DNA of 64,000 nucleotides from Neobacillus paridis (GCF_016765675.1 NZ_JAESWB010000233.1:1-64000); one strand, 5' to 3'. Shown: positions 8,499 to 21,130, counted from the stretch's first letter. Notes: generated by a model from the sequence alone, not told the origin. Made by a program: numbers and translations.

Positions 8499-8535
8499 AA
8501 AAAAGCTTTGCTCAAAATTATGAGTGAAGCTTTTC
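8499..8535 (+). terminator. Terminator of the DUF3892 gene
   Basis: Stem of about 14 bp (AAAAAGCTTTGCTCA against TGAGTGAAGCTTTT) with a 5-base loop, followed by a T-rich tail. Confidence 0.75.
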
Positions 8536-8614
8536 TTATGACTTTTTGTAGTAAGTCCGCAAAAAAGGATTAGAGAAACTATTGCAAAAAAATTTCGTGA
8601 TGAAATGCCGAAAA

Positions 8615-8641
8615 AAATGAGCCCGGGAAATGGGCTCATTT
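8615..8641 (-). terminator. Terminator of the ilv-leu operon
   Basis: Perfect 10-bp stem AAATGAGCCC / GGGCTCATTT with a 7-base loop. On the minus strand it overlaps the leuD stop codon and runs into a T-rich stretch. Confidence 0.8.
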
Positions 8642-9224
8642 AAGAATGGGCTAGTTCATATTGCTTAATTTTATCCTCATAATTTAAGGTAACCCCGATT
8701 TCGTCCCAGCCGTTCAGCAGCATTTCTTTCGGGTAAGGAGCAATATCGAAATGAATCTCGAATCCCTCTTTGTCGGTAACGACTTGCTTCTCAAGATTTA
8801 CCGTTAAGGTGTACCCTTTAGTTTCCGCCTTTTTGATGATTGTCTGAACTTCCTCTTCAGTTGCTTGAATGGCAAGAATGCCGTTTTTCACACAGTTGTT
8901 TTTAAAAATATCAGCATAGCTTGGAGCGATAATGACTTTAAAGCCGAAATCTTGAATCGCCCATGGGGCATGCTCACGAGAGGAACCGCAGCCAAAGTTT
9001 TCACCCGCCACTAAAATCGAGGCGCCTTTATATTGTGATGCATTCAATGGGAAATCAGGGCGTGGATTGCCATCGTCATCAAAACGCCAATTGTAAAACA
9101 GAAATTGCCCGAAGCCGCTGCGTTCAATCCGCTTTAAAAATTGTTTTGGAATAATCTGGTCTGTATCGATATTTGTCCGATTTAACGGACAAACAAGTCC
9201 TTCGTGTATACGTAATGGTTCCAT
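8640..9224 (-). CDS. leuD: 3-isopropylmalate dehydratase, small subunit
   Basis: A 194-aa swivel subunit that pairs with LeuC to isomerise 2-isopropylmalate to 3-isopropylmalate in leucine synthesis. Signatures: GLVCPLNRTNIDTDQIIPKQFL at the N-terminus (key part NIDTDQIIP), GENFGCGSSREHAPWA near residue 75 and a late NGWDEIGVTL. It starts two bases after the leuC stop, and its AGGAGG site lies inside the end of leuC, so the two are translated together. Last gene of the operon. Confidence 0.97.
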   Translation of the reverse strand: MEPLRIHEGLVCPLNRTNIDTDQIIPKQFLKRIERSGFGQFLFYNWRFDDDGNPRPDFPLNASQYKGASILVAGENFGCGSSREHAPWAIQDFGFKVIIAPSYADIFKNNCVKNGILAIQATEEEVQTIIKKAETKGYTLTVNLEKQVVTDKEGFEIHFDIAPYPKEMLLNGWDEIGVTLNYEDKIKQYELAHS

Positions 9225-9226
9225 GG

Positions 9227-10645
9227 TTACATAACCTCCTGGGCAGTGAACTTGCGAACATCTACGAAATGACCGGCAATCGCGGCCGCTGCTGCCATTT
9301 CCGGGCTGACAAGATGGGTGCGGGCACCCTTGCCTTGACGGCCTTCGAAGTTTCGGTTCGATGTAGACGCACAGCGTTCCCCGGATGGAATGATGTCATC
9401 GTTCATTCCTAAGCACATACTGCAGCCGGAATCGCGCCATTCAAAGCCTGCTTCTGTAAATACCTGATCTAAGCCTTCTTTTTCTGCAGCTAATTTCACG
9501 CTGAAGGAGCCAGGTACAACAATGGCTTTGACAGAAGGGGCCACTCTTTTACCGCGGATAACTTCTGCCGCTTTACGCAGGTCGCTTAGTCGGGAGTTTG
9601 TGCAGGAACCGATGAAGACATGGTCAATTTTGACGCTGGAAATAGGCTGACCGGCTTCAAGTCCCATATACTTGAGGGCACGCTTGATTTCATCCTTTTC
9701 GCTGGCTTTTTCAGTGTCTTCGGGGCTAGGGACGTTTGCTGTGACCGGAATACACATGCCAGGATTTGTTCCCCAGGTTACCTGTGGCTCGACTTCCGCG
9801 GCATCGATTTCGACAACCGCATCATAAACGGCCCCTTCATCAGTAGCAAGCGCCTTCCAACGAGCTGCCGCTGCTTCAAAAGCTTCCCCTTGGGGAACAT
9901 ATTTCCGGCCCCGTAAATATTCAATTGTCGTATCATCTGGGGAAATTAATCCCGCTCTGGCACCGCCTTCAATTGACATGTTACAAACGGTCATGCGTTC
10001 TTCCATCGACATTGCACGAATCGCTTCACCTGTATATTCAATGACATAGCCGGTTCCAAACTTCACACCAAATTTTCCGATAATCGCTAAGATCAAGTCT
10101 TTAGCGGTAACGCCGGTACCCAGTTTACCGTTTACTTTGACATTCAAAGTTTTAGGACGTGCCTGCCAAAGTGTTTGGGTTGCCAGGACGTGTTCCACTT
10201 CGCTTGTCCCAATTCCGAAGGCAAGCGCGCCGAAGGCACCGTGTGTCGAGGTATGGCTGTCACCACAGACAATCGTTTTTCCCGGCTGGGTGAGGCCGAG
10301 TTCAGGGCCGATGACGTGGACAATTCCGTTATCCGGATGGTTGATGTCGGCAAGGGTAACGCCAAATTCCTGACAGTTTTGTTTTAAGGTATCTATTTGT
10401 TTTTTCGAGATGGGGTCCTTGATCATATGACGTTCACGGGTTGGAACATTATGGTCCATTGTCGCATAAGTAAGATCTGGACGGCGGACTTTGCGGCCGT
10501 TCATGCGAAGACCTTCAAACGCTTGCGGAGAGGTTACCTCGTGGACGAGATGCAGATCGATATAAAGTAAATCTGGTTTTCCCTCCTCTTGATGGACAAC
10601 ATGCTGTTCCCAAATTTTTTGAATAATGTTTTTTGGAGTTTGCAT
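9227..10645 (-). CDS. leuC: 3-isopropylmalate dehydratase, large subunit
   Basis: A 472-aa aconitase-family subunit carrying the [4Fe-4S] cluster. The cluster cysteines are visible in FIGSCTNSR (near residue 347) and in [10 protein letters not shown] (near 407-410). [20 protein letters not shown] and the C-terminal [10 protein letters not shown] complete the family pattern. Its usual length and GAGGAAGG site support the ATG at 10645. A 188-bp gap separates it from leuB, longer than the other spacings in the operon. Confidence 0.97.
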   Translation of the reverse strand: MQTPKNIIQKIWEQHVVHQEEGKPDLLYIDLHLVHEVTSPQAFEGLRMNGRKVRRPDLTYATMDHNVPTRERHMIKDPISKKQIDTLKQNCQEFGVTLADINHPDNGIVHVIGPELGLTQPGKTIVCGDSHTSTHGAFGALAFGIGTSEVEHVLATQTLWQARPKTLNVKVNGKLGTGVTAKDLILAIIGKFGVKFGTGYVIEYTGEAIRAMSMEERMTVCNMSIEGGARAGLISPDDTTIEYLRGRKYVPQGEAFEAAAARWKALATDEGAVYDAVVEIDAAEVEPQVTWGTNPGMCIPVTANVPSPEDTEKASEKDEIKRALKYMGLEAGQPISSVKIDHVFIGSCTNSRLSDLRKAAEVIRGKRVAPSVKAIVVPGSFSVKLAAEKEGLDQVFTEAGFEWRDSGCSMCLGMNDDIIPSGERCASTSNRNFEGRQGKGARTHLVSPEMAAAAAIAGHFVDVRKFTAQEVM

Positions 10646-10706
10646 TGTGTTCCTTCCTCACGTTAATAGATTTTGGTAAGTCTAGTAAATGCAAGAAATA
10701 TTCCCG

Positions 10707-10739
10707 ACTTGCCGGTAATGGGCCAAAACTTGCCGGTAA
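10707..10739. repeat. Two copies of ACTTGCCGGTAA, 21 bp apart
   Basis: Identical 12-mers start at 10707 and 10728 in the leuB-leuC gap. The spacing equals two turns of B-DNA. Purpose unknown. Confidence 0.5.
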
Positions 10740-10775
10740 CTGTTATAAATAGAATAGCTTACCAATAAAAAGTTC

Positions 10776-10807
10776 GGGAAAACCACAAAAACAAACGCGG
10801 TTTTCCC
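10776..10807 (-). other. Stable hairpin in the leuB-leuC gap
   Basis: GGGAAAACC / GGTTTTCCC stem with a 14-base loop. On the minus strand it is followed by GAACTTTTT, so it looks like a weak intra-operon terminator or an mRNA processing/stability element. Confidence 0.5.
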
Positions 10808-10833
10808 GCAACGCCAGTTAATCAGTTAAACAA

Positions 10834-11940
10834 TTAATAATAACAGCTGGCGATACATTTAGAAGCAGATTGAGTCTTAATGTAGTCAACGACTAGATGA
10901 GTCATTTCTACCGTGCCTACCTGCCGGCCATTTTGAACCTTCAGGTCAGCAGTATGGAAACCGGAATCAAGGATAGCTTCAACCGCATCTTCAATCAATT
11001 TTGCTTCGTCATTTAAATTGAAAGAATAACGGAGCATCATCGCTGCTGATAAAATCATCGCCAGCGGGTTGGCGATTCCTTTGCCGGCGATATCAGGTGC
11101 CGAGCCGTGCGCCGGTTCGTAAAGACCTACCCCGGACTCATTTAAACTAGCAGATGGGAGCATCCCCAAGGAGCCGGTTAAAACGGATGCTTCATCGCTT
11201 AAAATGTCGCCAAACATGTTTTCAGTGACAATAACGTCGAATTGAGTAGGATTTGTAATCAGCTTCATGGCAGCTGCATCAACTAAAACATGCTCCACTA
11301 CAACATCAGGATACTGAGTCTTTTTCTCTTCGACAATTTCACGCCAGAGCTTGCTGGATTCAAGAACGTTTGCTTTGTCGACTGAGGTAAGGCGGCCGCG
11401 CCGTCCTTGGGCAGCTTGGAAGGCTTTATCTACGATCCTTTCAATCTCTTTGCGGCTGTAAGCAAGAGTATCAACTACATCCTGACCGTTATTGCGTCGT
11501 TCGCTTGGTGTACCGAAGTAAAGCCCGCCAGTTAATTCACGTACAATAAGGAGGTCGCTTCCTGAAATAACCTCTTCCTTTAATGGGGAGGCATGCAGCA
11601 GTTTTTTGAATCCTTTGACTGGTCTCAAATTGGCATATAGATCAAGAGCTTTTCGGATTCCCAACAAACCCCGTTCCGGGCGAAGATGAGACGGATTTTG
11701 GTCCCATTTAGGTCCGCCGACAGCACCAAGTAAAACTGCATCTGCCTGTTTACAGGCATCTACAGTTGTTTCCGGAAGAGGTGTGCCGTAACTATCAATG
11801 GCTGCTCCTCCGATTTCATGGGTCTCAAAGTTAAATGTGTGATTAAATTCTTCCGCAATCGCGGACAATACTTCCTTTGCGGAATTCATGACTTCCTTAC
11901 CGATCCCATCACCGGGAAGTAAAACAATACGTTTTTTCAT
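10834..11940 (-). CDS. leuB: 3-isopropylmalate dehydrogenase
   Basis: A 368-aa NAD-dependent decarboxylating dehydrogenase giving 2-oxoisocaproate. It shows LLPGDGIGKEV at the N-terminus, RPERGLLGIRKALDLYANLRP near residue 95, LTGGLYFG, the catalytic region EHVLVDAAAMKLI, the metal-binding TENMFGDILSDEA and GLYEPAHGSAPDIAGKG. The C-terminus ends SKCIASCYY, a short cysteine-containing tail of no known meaning. A GGAGG site precedes the ATG. Confidence 0.97.
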   Translation of the reverse strand: MKKRIVLLPGDGIGKEVMNSAKEVLSAIAEEFNHTFNFETHEIGGAAIDSYGTPLPETTVDACKQADAVLLGAVGGPKWDQNPSHLRPERGLLGIRKALDLYANLRPVKGFKKLLHASPLKEEVISGSDLLIVRELTGGLYFGTPSERRNNGQDVVDTLAYSRKEIERIVDKAFQAAQGRRGRLTSVDKANVLESSKLWREIVEEKKTQYPDVVVEHVLVDAAAMKLITNPTQFDVIVTENMFGDILSDEASVLTGSLGMLPSASLNESGVGLYEPAHGSAPDIAGKGIANPLAMILSAAMMLRYSFNLNDEAKLIEDAVEAILDSGFHTADLKVQNGRQVGTVEMTHLVVDYIKTQSASKCIASCYY

Positions 11941-12007
11941 TAGAGCAACCTCCTTATAAATTTGAAAAATGACGGTACCTCATACTAAAATAAATATGGA
12001 AAATAAT

Positions 12008-12053
12008 GTGTCCACCACTGGAAGACATTTGTCCACGAGTGGTGCCTGACACC
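12008..12053. repeat. Dispersed GTCCACC / GGTGCCTGACACC repeat, copy 3
   Basis: Lies between leuA and leuB inside the operon: GTGTCCACC, CATTTGTCCACGAGTGG, then the palindrome GGTGCCTGACACC. It resembles an inverted copy of the element at 8059-8113. Confidence 0.6.
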
Positions 12054-12086
12054 GAATACCATTAAATTACAAAAAGTAAATGTATA

Positions 12087-14661
<2,575 letters not shown>

Positions 14662-14691
14662 TCAAAAAATAGTAGATTATATAAACCCGTA

Positions 14692-15216
14692 TTAACGGGC
14701 TGTTAATGAGTATGGTGTTTGTTCGTTACTTTGAGGCTGATGGCCGCGTAAGCTGGCGGTCAAGCCGGTTCTGGCAATTTCTTTAATTCCAAAGGGGCGA
14801 AGCAGATCAATCAGGGCATCAACTTTTTCCGGTTTACCTGTGACTTGAACGGTAATACTTTCCTTACACACGTCTACAATAATCGCCCGGAATGGATCAA
14901 TCAGCCCGTTAATTTCGCTGCGCAGTTGGGAACCTGATGATACTTTGATCAGTGCCAGCTCGCGAGCGACAATGGCCTTATCAGTAATATCGGATACCTT
15001 GAGTACTTCAATTTGCTTGTTTAATTGTTTCGTCACTTGTTCCAGCCGCTGCCCATCTTCGACATCAACGACAAGGGTCATTTTTGAAACGCCTTCGGTT
15101 TCAGTAGGGCCGACGGAAATGCTGGAAATATTAAATTGTCGTCTTTGCAGCAGACCGGTGACACGGTTGAGCACACCGCTTCGGTCTTGGACAGTTAAGG
15201 TTATAATGCGTTTCAT
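14692..15216 (-). CDS. ilvH: Acetolactate synthase, small regulatory subunit
   Basis: A 174-aa regulatory subunit with an N-terminal ACT domain ([28 protein letters not shown]) that binds valine, and a C-terminal ALS_ss domain ([35 protein letters not shown]). Its ATG overlaps the ilvB stop by four bases (ATGA type), so translation is coupled to the catalytic subunit. Confidence 0.96.
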   Translation of the reverse strand: MKRIITLTVQDRSGVLNRVTGLLQRRQFNISSISVGPTETEGVSKMTLVVDVEDGQRLEQVTKQLNKQIEVLKVSDITDKAIVARELALIKVSSGSQLRSEINGLIDPFRAIIVDVCKESITVQVTGKPEKVDALIDLLRPFGIKEIARTGLTASLRGHQPQSNEQTPYSLTAR

Positions 15217-16940
15217 ACTGGTTTCACCCCAATCATTTCATGAAGCCCTTTACCAGGAGCAATCATTGGAAAAACTTTTTCCTGCTGCAGGACACGGCAA
15301 TCAACTAAAACCGGTCCCTCAAAAGCGAACAATTCCGGCAAAGAAGCGACCAAGTCTTCCTGATTATCAATCCTGACGCCGCGAATGCCATAGCTTTCAG
15401 CTAATTTCACAAAATCAGGATGTGAATGAAGCAGGGAATGGGAAATGCGATTCTCATATAAAAGTTCTTGCCATTGGCGAACCATTCCAAGTGCTCCATT
15501 ATTGACGATGATAATTTTGACCGGCAGGTTCCGTTCGTATATGACGGAAAGTTCCTGCAGAGTCATCTGGAAGCCTGCATCGCCAACGATCGCCACCACT
15601 GTACTTTCAGGTGCAGCAATTTGTGCTCCGATTGCAGCCGGGAAGCCAAAACCCATTGTTCCAAGTCCTCCTGATGTGATCCAGCGATGTGGCTTGTTAA
15701 AGGTGTAATATTGGGCCGCCCACATTTGATGCTGCCCAACATCAGTTGCAACAATGGCATCACCATTCGTTACCTTGTGTACTGCTTCGATCAGCCATTG
15801 CGGACACATTCCTTTAGGATCATGTTTATACCAGAGCGGGAAATCTTGTTTGTATTGCTTGAGTTTTTCCAGCCATGACTCTGTTGTTGGAGAGATTTCC
15901 GTTTGCTCCAGCAGTTCTGTTAATGCTGCCTTGGCATCTGCGACAATTGGAATTTGCGTTGGTACGTTTTTGCCGATTTCAGCAGGATCAATATCAACGT
16001 GCGCTACTTTCGCAAATGGTGCAAAGTGTTTAAGGCTGCCAGTCAGCCGGTCATCGAAACGGGCACCAAAATTAATTAATAAATCAGTTTCATATAAAGC
16101 CATGTTTGCAGCATAAGTTCCATGCATGCCTGCCATCCCCAAGGATAAAGGGCTGTCGGCAGGGAAGGCTCCAAGGCCAAGTAACGTAGTGGCAACCGGA
16201 ATGTTATGTTTTTCCGCAAAGGTTGTTAACTCCTGGGTGGCCTTTGCATGAAGTACCCCCGCACCTGCTAAAATGACAGGCTTATGGGCTGTGGCCAGTG
16301 ATTCTGCCATTTTTTTAATTTGTAATGAGTTAGGCTTGTATGTTGGCTGATAGCCCGGTAAATCAAGCTCCGATTCCTCAAGTGGTTCGGACAAGATGCC
16401 GGAGGTTACATCCTTTGGAAGATCGACTAAGACTGGTCCTGGTCTTCCGGTAGAAGCAATATGAAAAGCTTCCTTTACAATTCTTGGTAGATCAGAAATC
16501 GATTGCACCTGGTAGTTATGCTTTGTAATGGGTGTCGTAATCGCCATAACATCTGCCTCCTGGAAGGCATCTGTACCAATGACAGAACGTGCAACCTGCC
16601 CTGTGAATACCACGAGCGGCAAGGAATCCATCATGGCGTCTGTAATTCCAGTGACCAAATTGGTAGCTCCGGGTCCTGAAGTCGCGAGGACGACTCCCGG
16701 CTGCCCGGTAATTCGGGCATAACCTTCTGCAGCATGAATCATACCTTGTTCATGGCGGAAAAGAATATGACCAATCCGATCCTGCGCTTTATAGATCGCA
16801 TCATAGATTGGTAGAACGGCACCTCCCGGATAGCCAAAAATCGTTTCAACCCCTTCTTTAATCAATAGATCAATCAGAAGGTCTGCACCAGTTTTCGGTG
16901 CGGCACTGGTCTGGAATTCCAGCTTTGCTTCTACTTTCAC
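15213..16940 (-). CDS. ilvB: Acetolactate synthase, large catalytic subunit
   Basis: A 575-aa thiamine-diphosphate enzyme, the first common step of branched-chain synthesis. Seen: [14 protein letters not shown] with the downstream catalytic glutamate in [16 protein letters not shown], the FAD-site region [11 protein letters not shown], and the ThDP/Mg motif [12 protein letters not shown]...[13 protein letters not shown] (GDG-to-NN type). It starts at GTG 16940 behind AAGGAGGG. It is the first gene after the T-box leader. Confidence 0.97.
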   Translation of the reverse strand: MKVEAKLEFQTSAAPKTGADLLIDLLIKEGVETIFGYPGGAVLPIYDAIYKAQDRIGHILFRHEQGMIHAAEGYARITGQPGVVLATSGPGATNLVTGITDAMMDSLPLVVFTGQVARSVIGTDAFQEADVMAITTPITKHNYQVQSISDLPRIVKEAFHIASTGRPGPVLVDLPKDVTSGILSEPLEESELDLPGYQPTYKPNSLQIKKMAESLATAHKPVILAGAGVLHAKATQELTTFAEKHNIPVATTLLGLGAFPADSPLSLGMAGMHGTYAANMALYETDLLINFGARFDDRLTGSLKHFAPFAKVAHVDIDPAEIGKNVPTQIPIVADAKAALTELLEQTEISPTTESWLEKLKQYKQDFPLWYKHDPKGMCPQWLIEAVHKVTNGDAIVATDVGQHQMWAAQYYTFNKPHRWITSGGLGTMGFGFPAAIGAQIAAPESTVVAIVGDAGFQMTLQELSVIYERNLPVKIIIVNNGALGMVRQWQELLYENRISHSLLHSHPDFVKLAESYGIRGVRIDNQEDLVASLPELFAFEGPVLVDCRVLQQEKVFPMIAPGKGLHEMIGVKPV

Positions 16941-17084
16941 GTCGTAATTCCCTCCTTGTGGGTAATTGAATATTTTAAAAATTTTATTTAAACCATTATG
17001 CTTATTTAAGCCGCTCCAGATGTAGCAGCTCCTGAGCTTTTAAAGCTGTAGCAGACAAGTGTTTTTTTACACACCGTCATTTTT

Positions 17085-17415
17085 ACAAAGGAAAAAGGCC
17101 TTAATCTCTCCAAATAAACTGCGATTAAATAAAATAGCAGATTAATCGGGGAGAAAAAGGCCTAAACATTTTCTCGGTACCACCCGGGTTTACAGCATCC
17201 TTGCGAATACTGCCTTATGAAGCGTTAAACATGGTCAAACGCTTCGTTTTGGTAACAGGTGTTTGACGTTCACACCTGATTAAACCTACTGAGTAAAAAA
17301 ACCGTTCAGTTTAACACTCGGGGATGAGTCGGGAATAAGTTGTATTACTGGGCTTCCAGCAACCCCAGCTCTCTGGAAATACAATTTCTTATTCCACTGT
17401 TCCCGTCATCGATTT
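17085..17415 (-). promoter_or_regulatory. Leucine T-box riboswitch leader of ilvB operon
   Basis: On the minus strand the leader contains the distal stem-I motif AGAGAGCTGGGGTTGCTGG (about 17354-17372), a CTC specifier candidate at 17328-17326 in GACTCAT, the conserved T-box AACCCGGGTGGTACCGAG near 17173-17191, and a terminator AGGCCTTTTTCTCC / GGAGAGATTAAGGCC ending in TTTTT near 17090-17165. Uncharged tRNA-Leu (GAG) would pair with CUC and favour the antiterminator, so the ilv-leu genes are read when leucine is short. No convincing -35/-10 was found between ilvD and the leader. Confidence 0.92.
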
Positions 17416-17499
17416 TTGCTTATGAAATTTTCATCCGTATTTAGCACCTTAACTTCTGTTGAAGGGGAAGGGTACTAAAAATTCCCTAAGAATGGTTAA

Positions 17500-19167
17500 T
17501 TATATCCTCATGACTCCGCCGGTATTGGCAGAAGTTACAAGCTTGGAGTATTTTGCCAGCCAGCCTGTTTTAATTTTGGGCTCTGGTTTTACCCAATTGC
17601 GGCGTCTTTCGACAAGTTCCTCATCATCGACAAGTAGTTCAATCGAACGAGCCGTTAGGTCGATTAAAATTTTGTCGCCATTTTGCACTAAGGCGATTGG
17701 ACCGCCTTCTGCAGCTTCCGGTGAAATGTGGCCGATGGAAATTCCGCGGCTTGCGCCGGAAAACCGTCCATCAGTAATCAAAGCAACCTCTTTATCGAGG
17801 CCACGGCCGGCAATGGCTGAAGTTGGAGCAAGCATTTCCGGCATTCCCGGTCCGCCCTTTGGTCCTTCGTAGCGGATAACGACTACATGACCCGGTTTGA
17901 CAGTACCATTATTGATATTTTCCTGAGCTTCATCCTGTGAATCAAAGACGATGGCTTCACCCAAGAATGTTTTAATCGAAGGATCAACTGCCCCCACCTT
18001 GATGACGGCGCCGTCCGGTGCGATGTTTCCAAATAGAATCGAAAGGCCGCCAACAGGGCTGTATGGATGATCCTTCGGACGAATGACATTTTCGTTCAGG
18101 ATTTTTGCATCCTTTACATTCTCTGCCAAAGTTTTTCCTGTAATGGTGATACAATTCTTATTTAAGGCACCTTCGACTTTGCAGAGTTCATTTAAAATTG
18201 CACTCACGCCGCCGGCACGATGGACATCATCCATCGAATAATCGGAAGCTGGCATGATTTTTGCCAAATAAGGAACCTTTTCGGCGATGCGATTAATCTC
18301 GCGTAAATCGTATTCGATTCCGGCTTCATGAGCAATCGCCAATGTATGAAGCACGGTATTGGTTGAACCGCCCATTGCCATATCGAGAGCAAAAGCATTG
18401 TCAAAGGCTTCTCTCGTCATGATGTCACGCGGACGAACATCCTTTTTAATTAATTCAATTAAGTATTTTGCGGCCTGTTTAATCAGGTCATATCTTTGTT
18501 CAGAGGTTGCAACAATTGTTCCGTTACCGGGAACAGTCATTCCTAAAACTTCCATTAAGCAGTTCATCGAGTTTGCCGTAAACATTCCTGAACATGAGCC
18601 ACAGGTAGGACAGGCACTTGTTTCAATTTCAAATAATTCCTGCTGTGTCATTGTTCCATTGTGGTAGGCTCCTACCCCTTCAAATACGGAGGTAAGCGAA
18701 AGCTGTCGGCCTGATGAACTCACCCCTGCTTCCATTGGTCCGCCGGAAACAAAAACGGATGGGACATTAGTTCTCGCGGCTGCCATTAACATTCCTGGAG
18801 TGATTTTGTCACAGTTTGGAATGTAAAAAACACCATCAAACCAGTGAGCATTAATAACAGTTTCAGCACTGTCGGCAATCAACTCGCGGCTCGGCAGTGA
18901 GTATCTCATGCCAATATGCCCCATGGCGATCCCATCATCAACACCGATCGTATTAAATTCGAATGGGATACCGCCGGCCTCGCGGATGGCTTCCTTAACA
19001 ATTTCACCGAAATGATTAAGATGTTTATGCCCGGGGATAATTTCAATAAACGAGTTGCAGACACCGATAAACGGTTTATCCAAATCACTCGTTTTGACTC
19101 CGGTAGCGTATAAAAGACTGCGGTGGGGAGCCCGGTCAACCCCTTTTTTAATCATATCGCTGCGCAT
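17500..19167 (-). CDS. ilvD: Dihydroxy-acid dehydratase
   Basis: A 555-aa Fe-S enzyme forming the 2-oxo acids of the valine and isoleucine paths. The cluster cysteines are in [11 protein letters not shown] and [17 protein letters not shown], and the ILV/EDD signature [24 protein letters not shown] is near the C-terminus. GAGGAGG lies nine bases before the ATG. It is placed just upstream of the T-box leader in the same direction, whereas B. subtilis keeps ilvD apart from ilv-leu. It has its own CodY-overlapped promoter. Confidence 0.97.
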   Translation of the reverse strand: MRSDMIKKGVDRAPHRSLLYATGVKTSDLDKPFIGVCNSFIEIIPGHKHLNHFGEIVKEAIREAGGIPFEFNTIGVDDGIAMGHIGMRYSLPSRELIADSAETVINAHWFDGVFYIPNCDKITPGMLMAAARTNVPSVFVSGGPMEAGVSSSGRQLSLTSVFEGVGAYHNGTMTQQELFEIETSACPTCGSCSGMFTANSMNCLMEVLGMTVPGNGTIVATSEQRYDLIKQAAKYLIELIKKDVRPRDIMTREAFDNAFALDMAMGGSTNTVLHTLAIAHEAGIEYDLREINRIAEKVPYLAKIMPASDYSMDDVHRAGGVSAILNELCKVEGALNKNCITITGKTLAENVKDAKILNENVIRPKDHPYSPVGGLSILFGNIAPDGAVIKVGAVDPSIKTFLGEAIVFDSQDEAQENINNGTVKPGHVVVIRYEGPKGGPGMPEMLAPTSAIAGRGLDKEVALITDGRFSGASRGISIGHISPEAAEGGPIALVQNGDKILIDLTARSIELLVDDEELVERRRNWVKPEPKIKTGWLAKYSKLVTSANTGGVMRI

Positions 19168-19255
19168 CTATAAGCGCCTCCTCTTACATACTGCGGAACG
19201 GTTTTAATTGAGCTGAACAAGCCGTCCGTTTTCGTGGTTACGATTGCGAATCCTT

Positions 19256-19261
19256 ATTATA
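19256..19261 (-). promoter_or_regulatory. -10 box of the ilvD promoter
   Basis: Perfect TATAAT on the minus strand about 90 bp before the ilvD start. The matching -35 is weak. The CodY box occupies the spacer directly upstream. Confidence 0.5.
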
Positions 19262-19264
19262 TTG

Positions 19265-19279
19265 ATTTTTCTGAAAATA
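19265..19279. promoter_or_regulatory. CodY operator overlapping the ilvD promoter
   Basis: ATTTTTCTGAAAATA matches the CodY consensus AATTTTCWGAAAATT at 13 of 15 positions. It lies three bases upstream of the TATAAT, where bound CodY (with branched-chain amino acids and GTP) would block polymerase. Confidence 0.75.
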
Positions 19280-19334
19280 TGGATTAAGAGAAGTTCTTAA
19301 AGTTTTTTTCAAAGGATAAACGCTTTAAACGATT

Positions 19335-19505
19335 AAAGACTCATTTTAAAAGAAACGCCTGACTCTATCCGGTTGGTCATGTGGATATAAATAGGCGCTG
19401 TTACTGTGAAGTCTTTATTTTCGATAATCATACATCCAAATGTTGACCCGGTCAATACAAAAATCAGACAATTCAAATTAGTAAAAATCATTGATAGCGT
19501 TTACA
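19335..19505. other. Gene-free segment with nested inverted repeats, a palindrome and a cre-like site
   Basis: The ilvD-amt gap (19168-19731) has no gene I can support. It holds nested pairs AAAGACT (19335) / AGTCTTT (19410) around CGCCT (19356) / AGGCG (19393), a perfect TTGACC-C-GGTCAA palindrome at 19443-19455, and TGATAGCGTTTACA at 19492-19505, which is one mismatch from the cre consensus for CcpA. Further right is only a purine-rich stretch and the amt terminator. Confidence 0.4.
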
Positions 19506-19704
19506 AACTTGATGTAATAGGAAAAGTTTATAGTTATAAAAATTATGAAAATTTTTTATAGAGGGAAAATAGGGGGAGGCTTGAAAGAGGGGGGATCATT
19601 ATAGAGGGGATAATAGTAAGAGGGCATTTTCTGAAGCCAAAGCTTTTACTTTCTCAGTAGCTGCTTTCGTCGATACTGTTCCCCCTTACTTGATCCCTTT
19701 CCCC

Positions 19705-19726
19705 AAAAACTAGAGTAAGCTCTAGG
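19705..19726 (-). terminator. Terminator of the ammonium transporter gene
   Basis: Minus-strand CTAGAG / CTCTAG stem with a 4-base loop, followed by TTTTTGGGG, immediately after the amt stop. Confidence 0.75.
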
Positions 19727-19731
19727 TTGGA

Positions 19732-20991
19732 TTAGGCATTGAGTTTCTGTTCTGTTTTAACAAGTTCTGCATATCCGTAGCTGCCGTGTTCGCTTAAGTC
19801 AAGACCGATCATTTCTTCTTCCTCTGTCACTCGCAGCCCGTTCATGACTGCTTTCATAATTGAAAGCAGAATAAAGGAAATGATGAAAGCAAATGTACCG
19901 CATACCAGAACACCCATTGCTTGAACGCCAAGCTGGTGCAAACCGCCGCCATAAAATAATCCTGGCTGACCGACCGTGGCTAATTCTTTTGTGGCAAAGA
20001 AGCCGGTGGATAAGGTGCCCCAAATTCCAGCAGTTCCGTGAACGGAAAGGGCGGAAATCGGATCATCAACTTTTATTTTTTCGAAGAATCGGATACTGTA
20101 AAATACGAGAATCCCGGCAATAAAGCCTATTACGGCGGCTGCCCAAGTTTCGACAAAAGCGCAGGAAGCAGTGATTGCTACTAAGCCGGCGAGTGCCCCG
20201 TTCAGCATCATCGGGACATCGGCTTTTCCTAGTACAATCCAAGAGATGAGCATAGCTGCGATTGTACCGGCAGCTGCTGCCAAGTTCGTGTTGACGGCAA
20301 CAAAGCCAAAGAATCCTTTATCCACCGATAATGTGCTGCCGGCGTTAAACCCAAACCAGCCGACCCATAATAATAAGACACTTAAAGCTGTAAACACTTG
20401 ATTATGACCAGCAAGATTATTGGCTGAACCATCTTTATTGAACTTTCCAATTCGCGGTTTTAGGATAATGGTGGCGGCCAAGGCTGCCATTGCTCCAGTA
20501 AGATGTACCACAGTTGAACCGGCGAAATCCTGTTTTCCATGCTCGGCTAACCAGCCGCCTCCCCAGATCCAGTGGGCAATTGGAGGATAGACAATTAAGG
20601 AAAATAGTACGGAAAAAATGAGATAAACACTTAATTTGGCTCTTTCAGCAAATCCGCCAAATGCGATAGTTAACGAAATTCCAGCAAAGGCCAGTTGGAA
20701 TAAAAAGAAAACAGCTCCTGACAGCGACATGCCGTCTATATCATACCCTGAGTAAAAAAAGTTAGAAAAACCAAGTAACGAATTTCCTCTGCCGAAGATT
20801 AAACCATATCCTGCAGCCCAAAAGATAACAGATCCAATGGAAAAAGTAAGTATTGTTTTGCCTGCAATATGACCGGCGTTTTTCATCCTGGTTGACCCTG
20901 TTTCTAACAGAATAAAGCCTCCAATCATTAGAATGACAAGGACTGCCCCCAGCATTACCCACATGCTGTTGATTAAAAACAATGTATTCAT
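19732..20991 (-). CDS. amt: Ammonium transporter (Amt family)
   Basis: A 419-aa membrane channel for ammonium with about eleven helices. Family motifs are clear: GGFILLETGSTRMKNAGH near the N-terminus, DFAGSTVVHLTGAMAAL, LLWVGWFGFNAGS, and the pore/vestibule HGTAGIWGTLSTGFFA. The C-terminal tail (GLDLSEHGSYGYAEL) matches the Amt tail that binds PII proteins, but no glnK/glnB gene lies beside it. GGAGGAG sets the start. A TnrA box about 80 bp upstream suggests activation under nitrogen limitation. Confidence 0.95.
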   Translation of the reverse strand: MNTLFLINSMWVMLGAVLVILMIGGFILLETGSTRMKNAGHIAGKTILTFSIGSVIFWAAGYGLIFGRGNSLLGFSNFFYSGYDIDGMSLSGAVFFLFQLAFAGISLTIAFGGFAERAKLSVYLIFSVLFSLIVYPPIAHWIWGGGWLAEHGKQDFAGSTVVHLTGAMAALAATIILKPRIGKFNKDGSANNLAGHNQVFTALSVLLLWVGWFGFNAGSTLSVDKGFFGFVAVNTNLAAAAGTIAAMLISWIVLGKADVPMMLNGALAGLVAITASCAFVETWAAAVIGFIAGILVFYSIRFFEKIKVDDPISALSVHGTAGIWGTLSTGFFATKELATVGQPGLFYGGGLHQLGVQAMGVLVCGTFAFIISFILLSIMKAVMNGLRVTEEEEMIGLDLSEHGSYGYAELVKTEQKLNA

Positions 20992-21065
20992 TAATTTCTC
21001 CTCCTTGTGTAGATGTCAATTATGATCTTATTTTTACACTTATGTAAGTATATATTCCATAAATA

Positions 21066-21082
21066 TGTTAGATAATCTAACG
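21066..21082. promoter_or_regulatory. TnrA/GlnR box upstream of amt
   Basis: TGTTAGATAATCTAACG matches TGTNANAWWWTNTNACA except at the last base. A weaker 15/17 match lies at 21043-21059. The site is 75-91 bp before the amt start codon. Confidence 0.7.
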
Positions 21083-21130
21083 CAAATTTTTAGAGAGAAA
21101 GCTGTTTGTGGGTTAAGAAAAATAAAAAAA

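Noticed and set aside
17421..17440. Second CodY box (ATGAAATTTTCAT) upstream of the T-box leader
   Set aside because: Only about 9 of 15 positions fit the CodY consensus.
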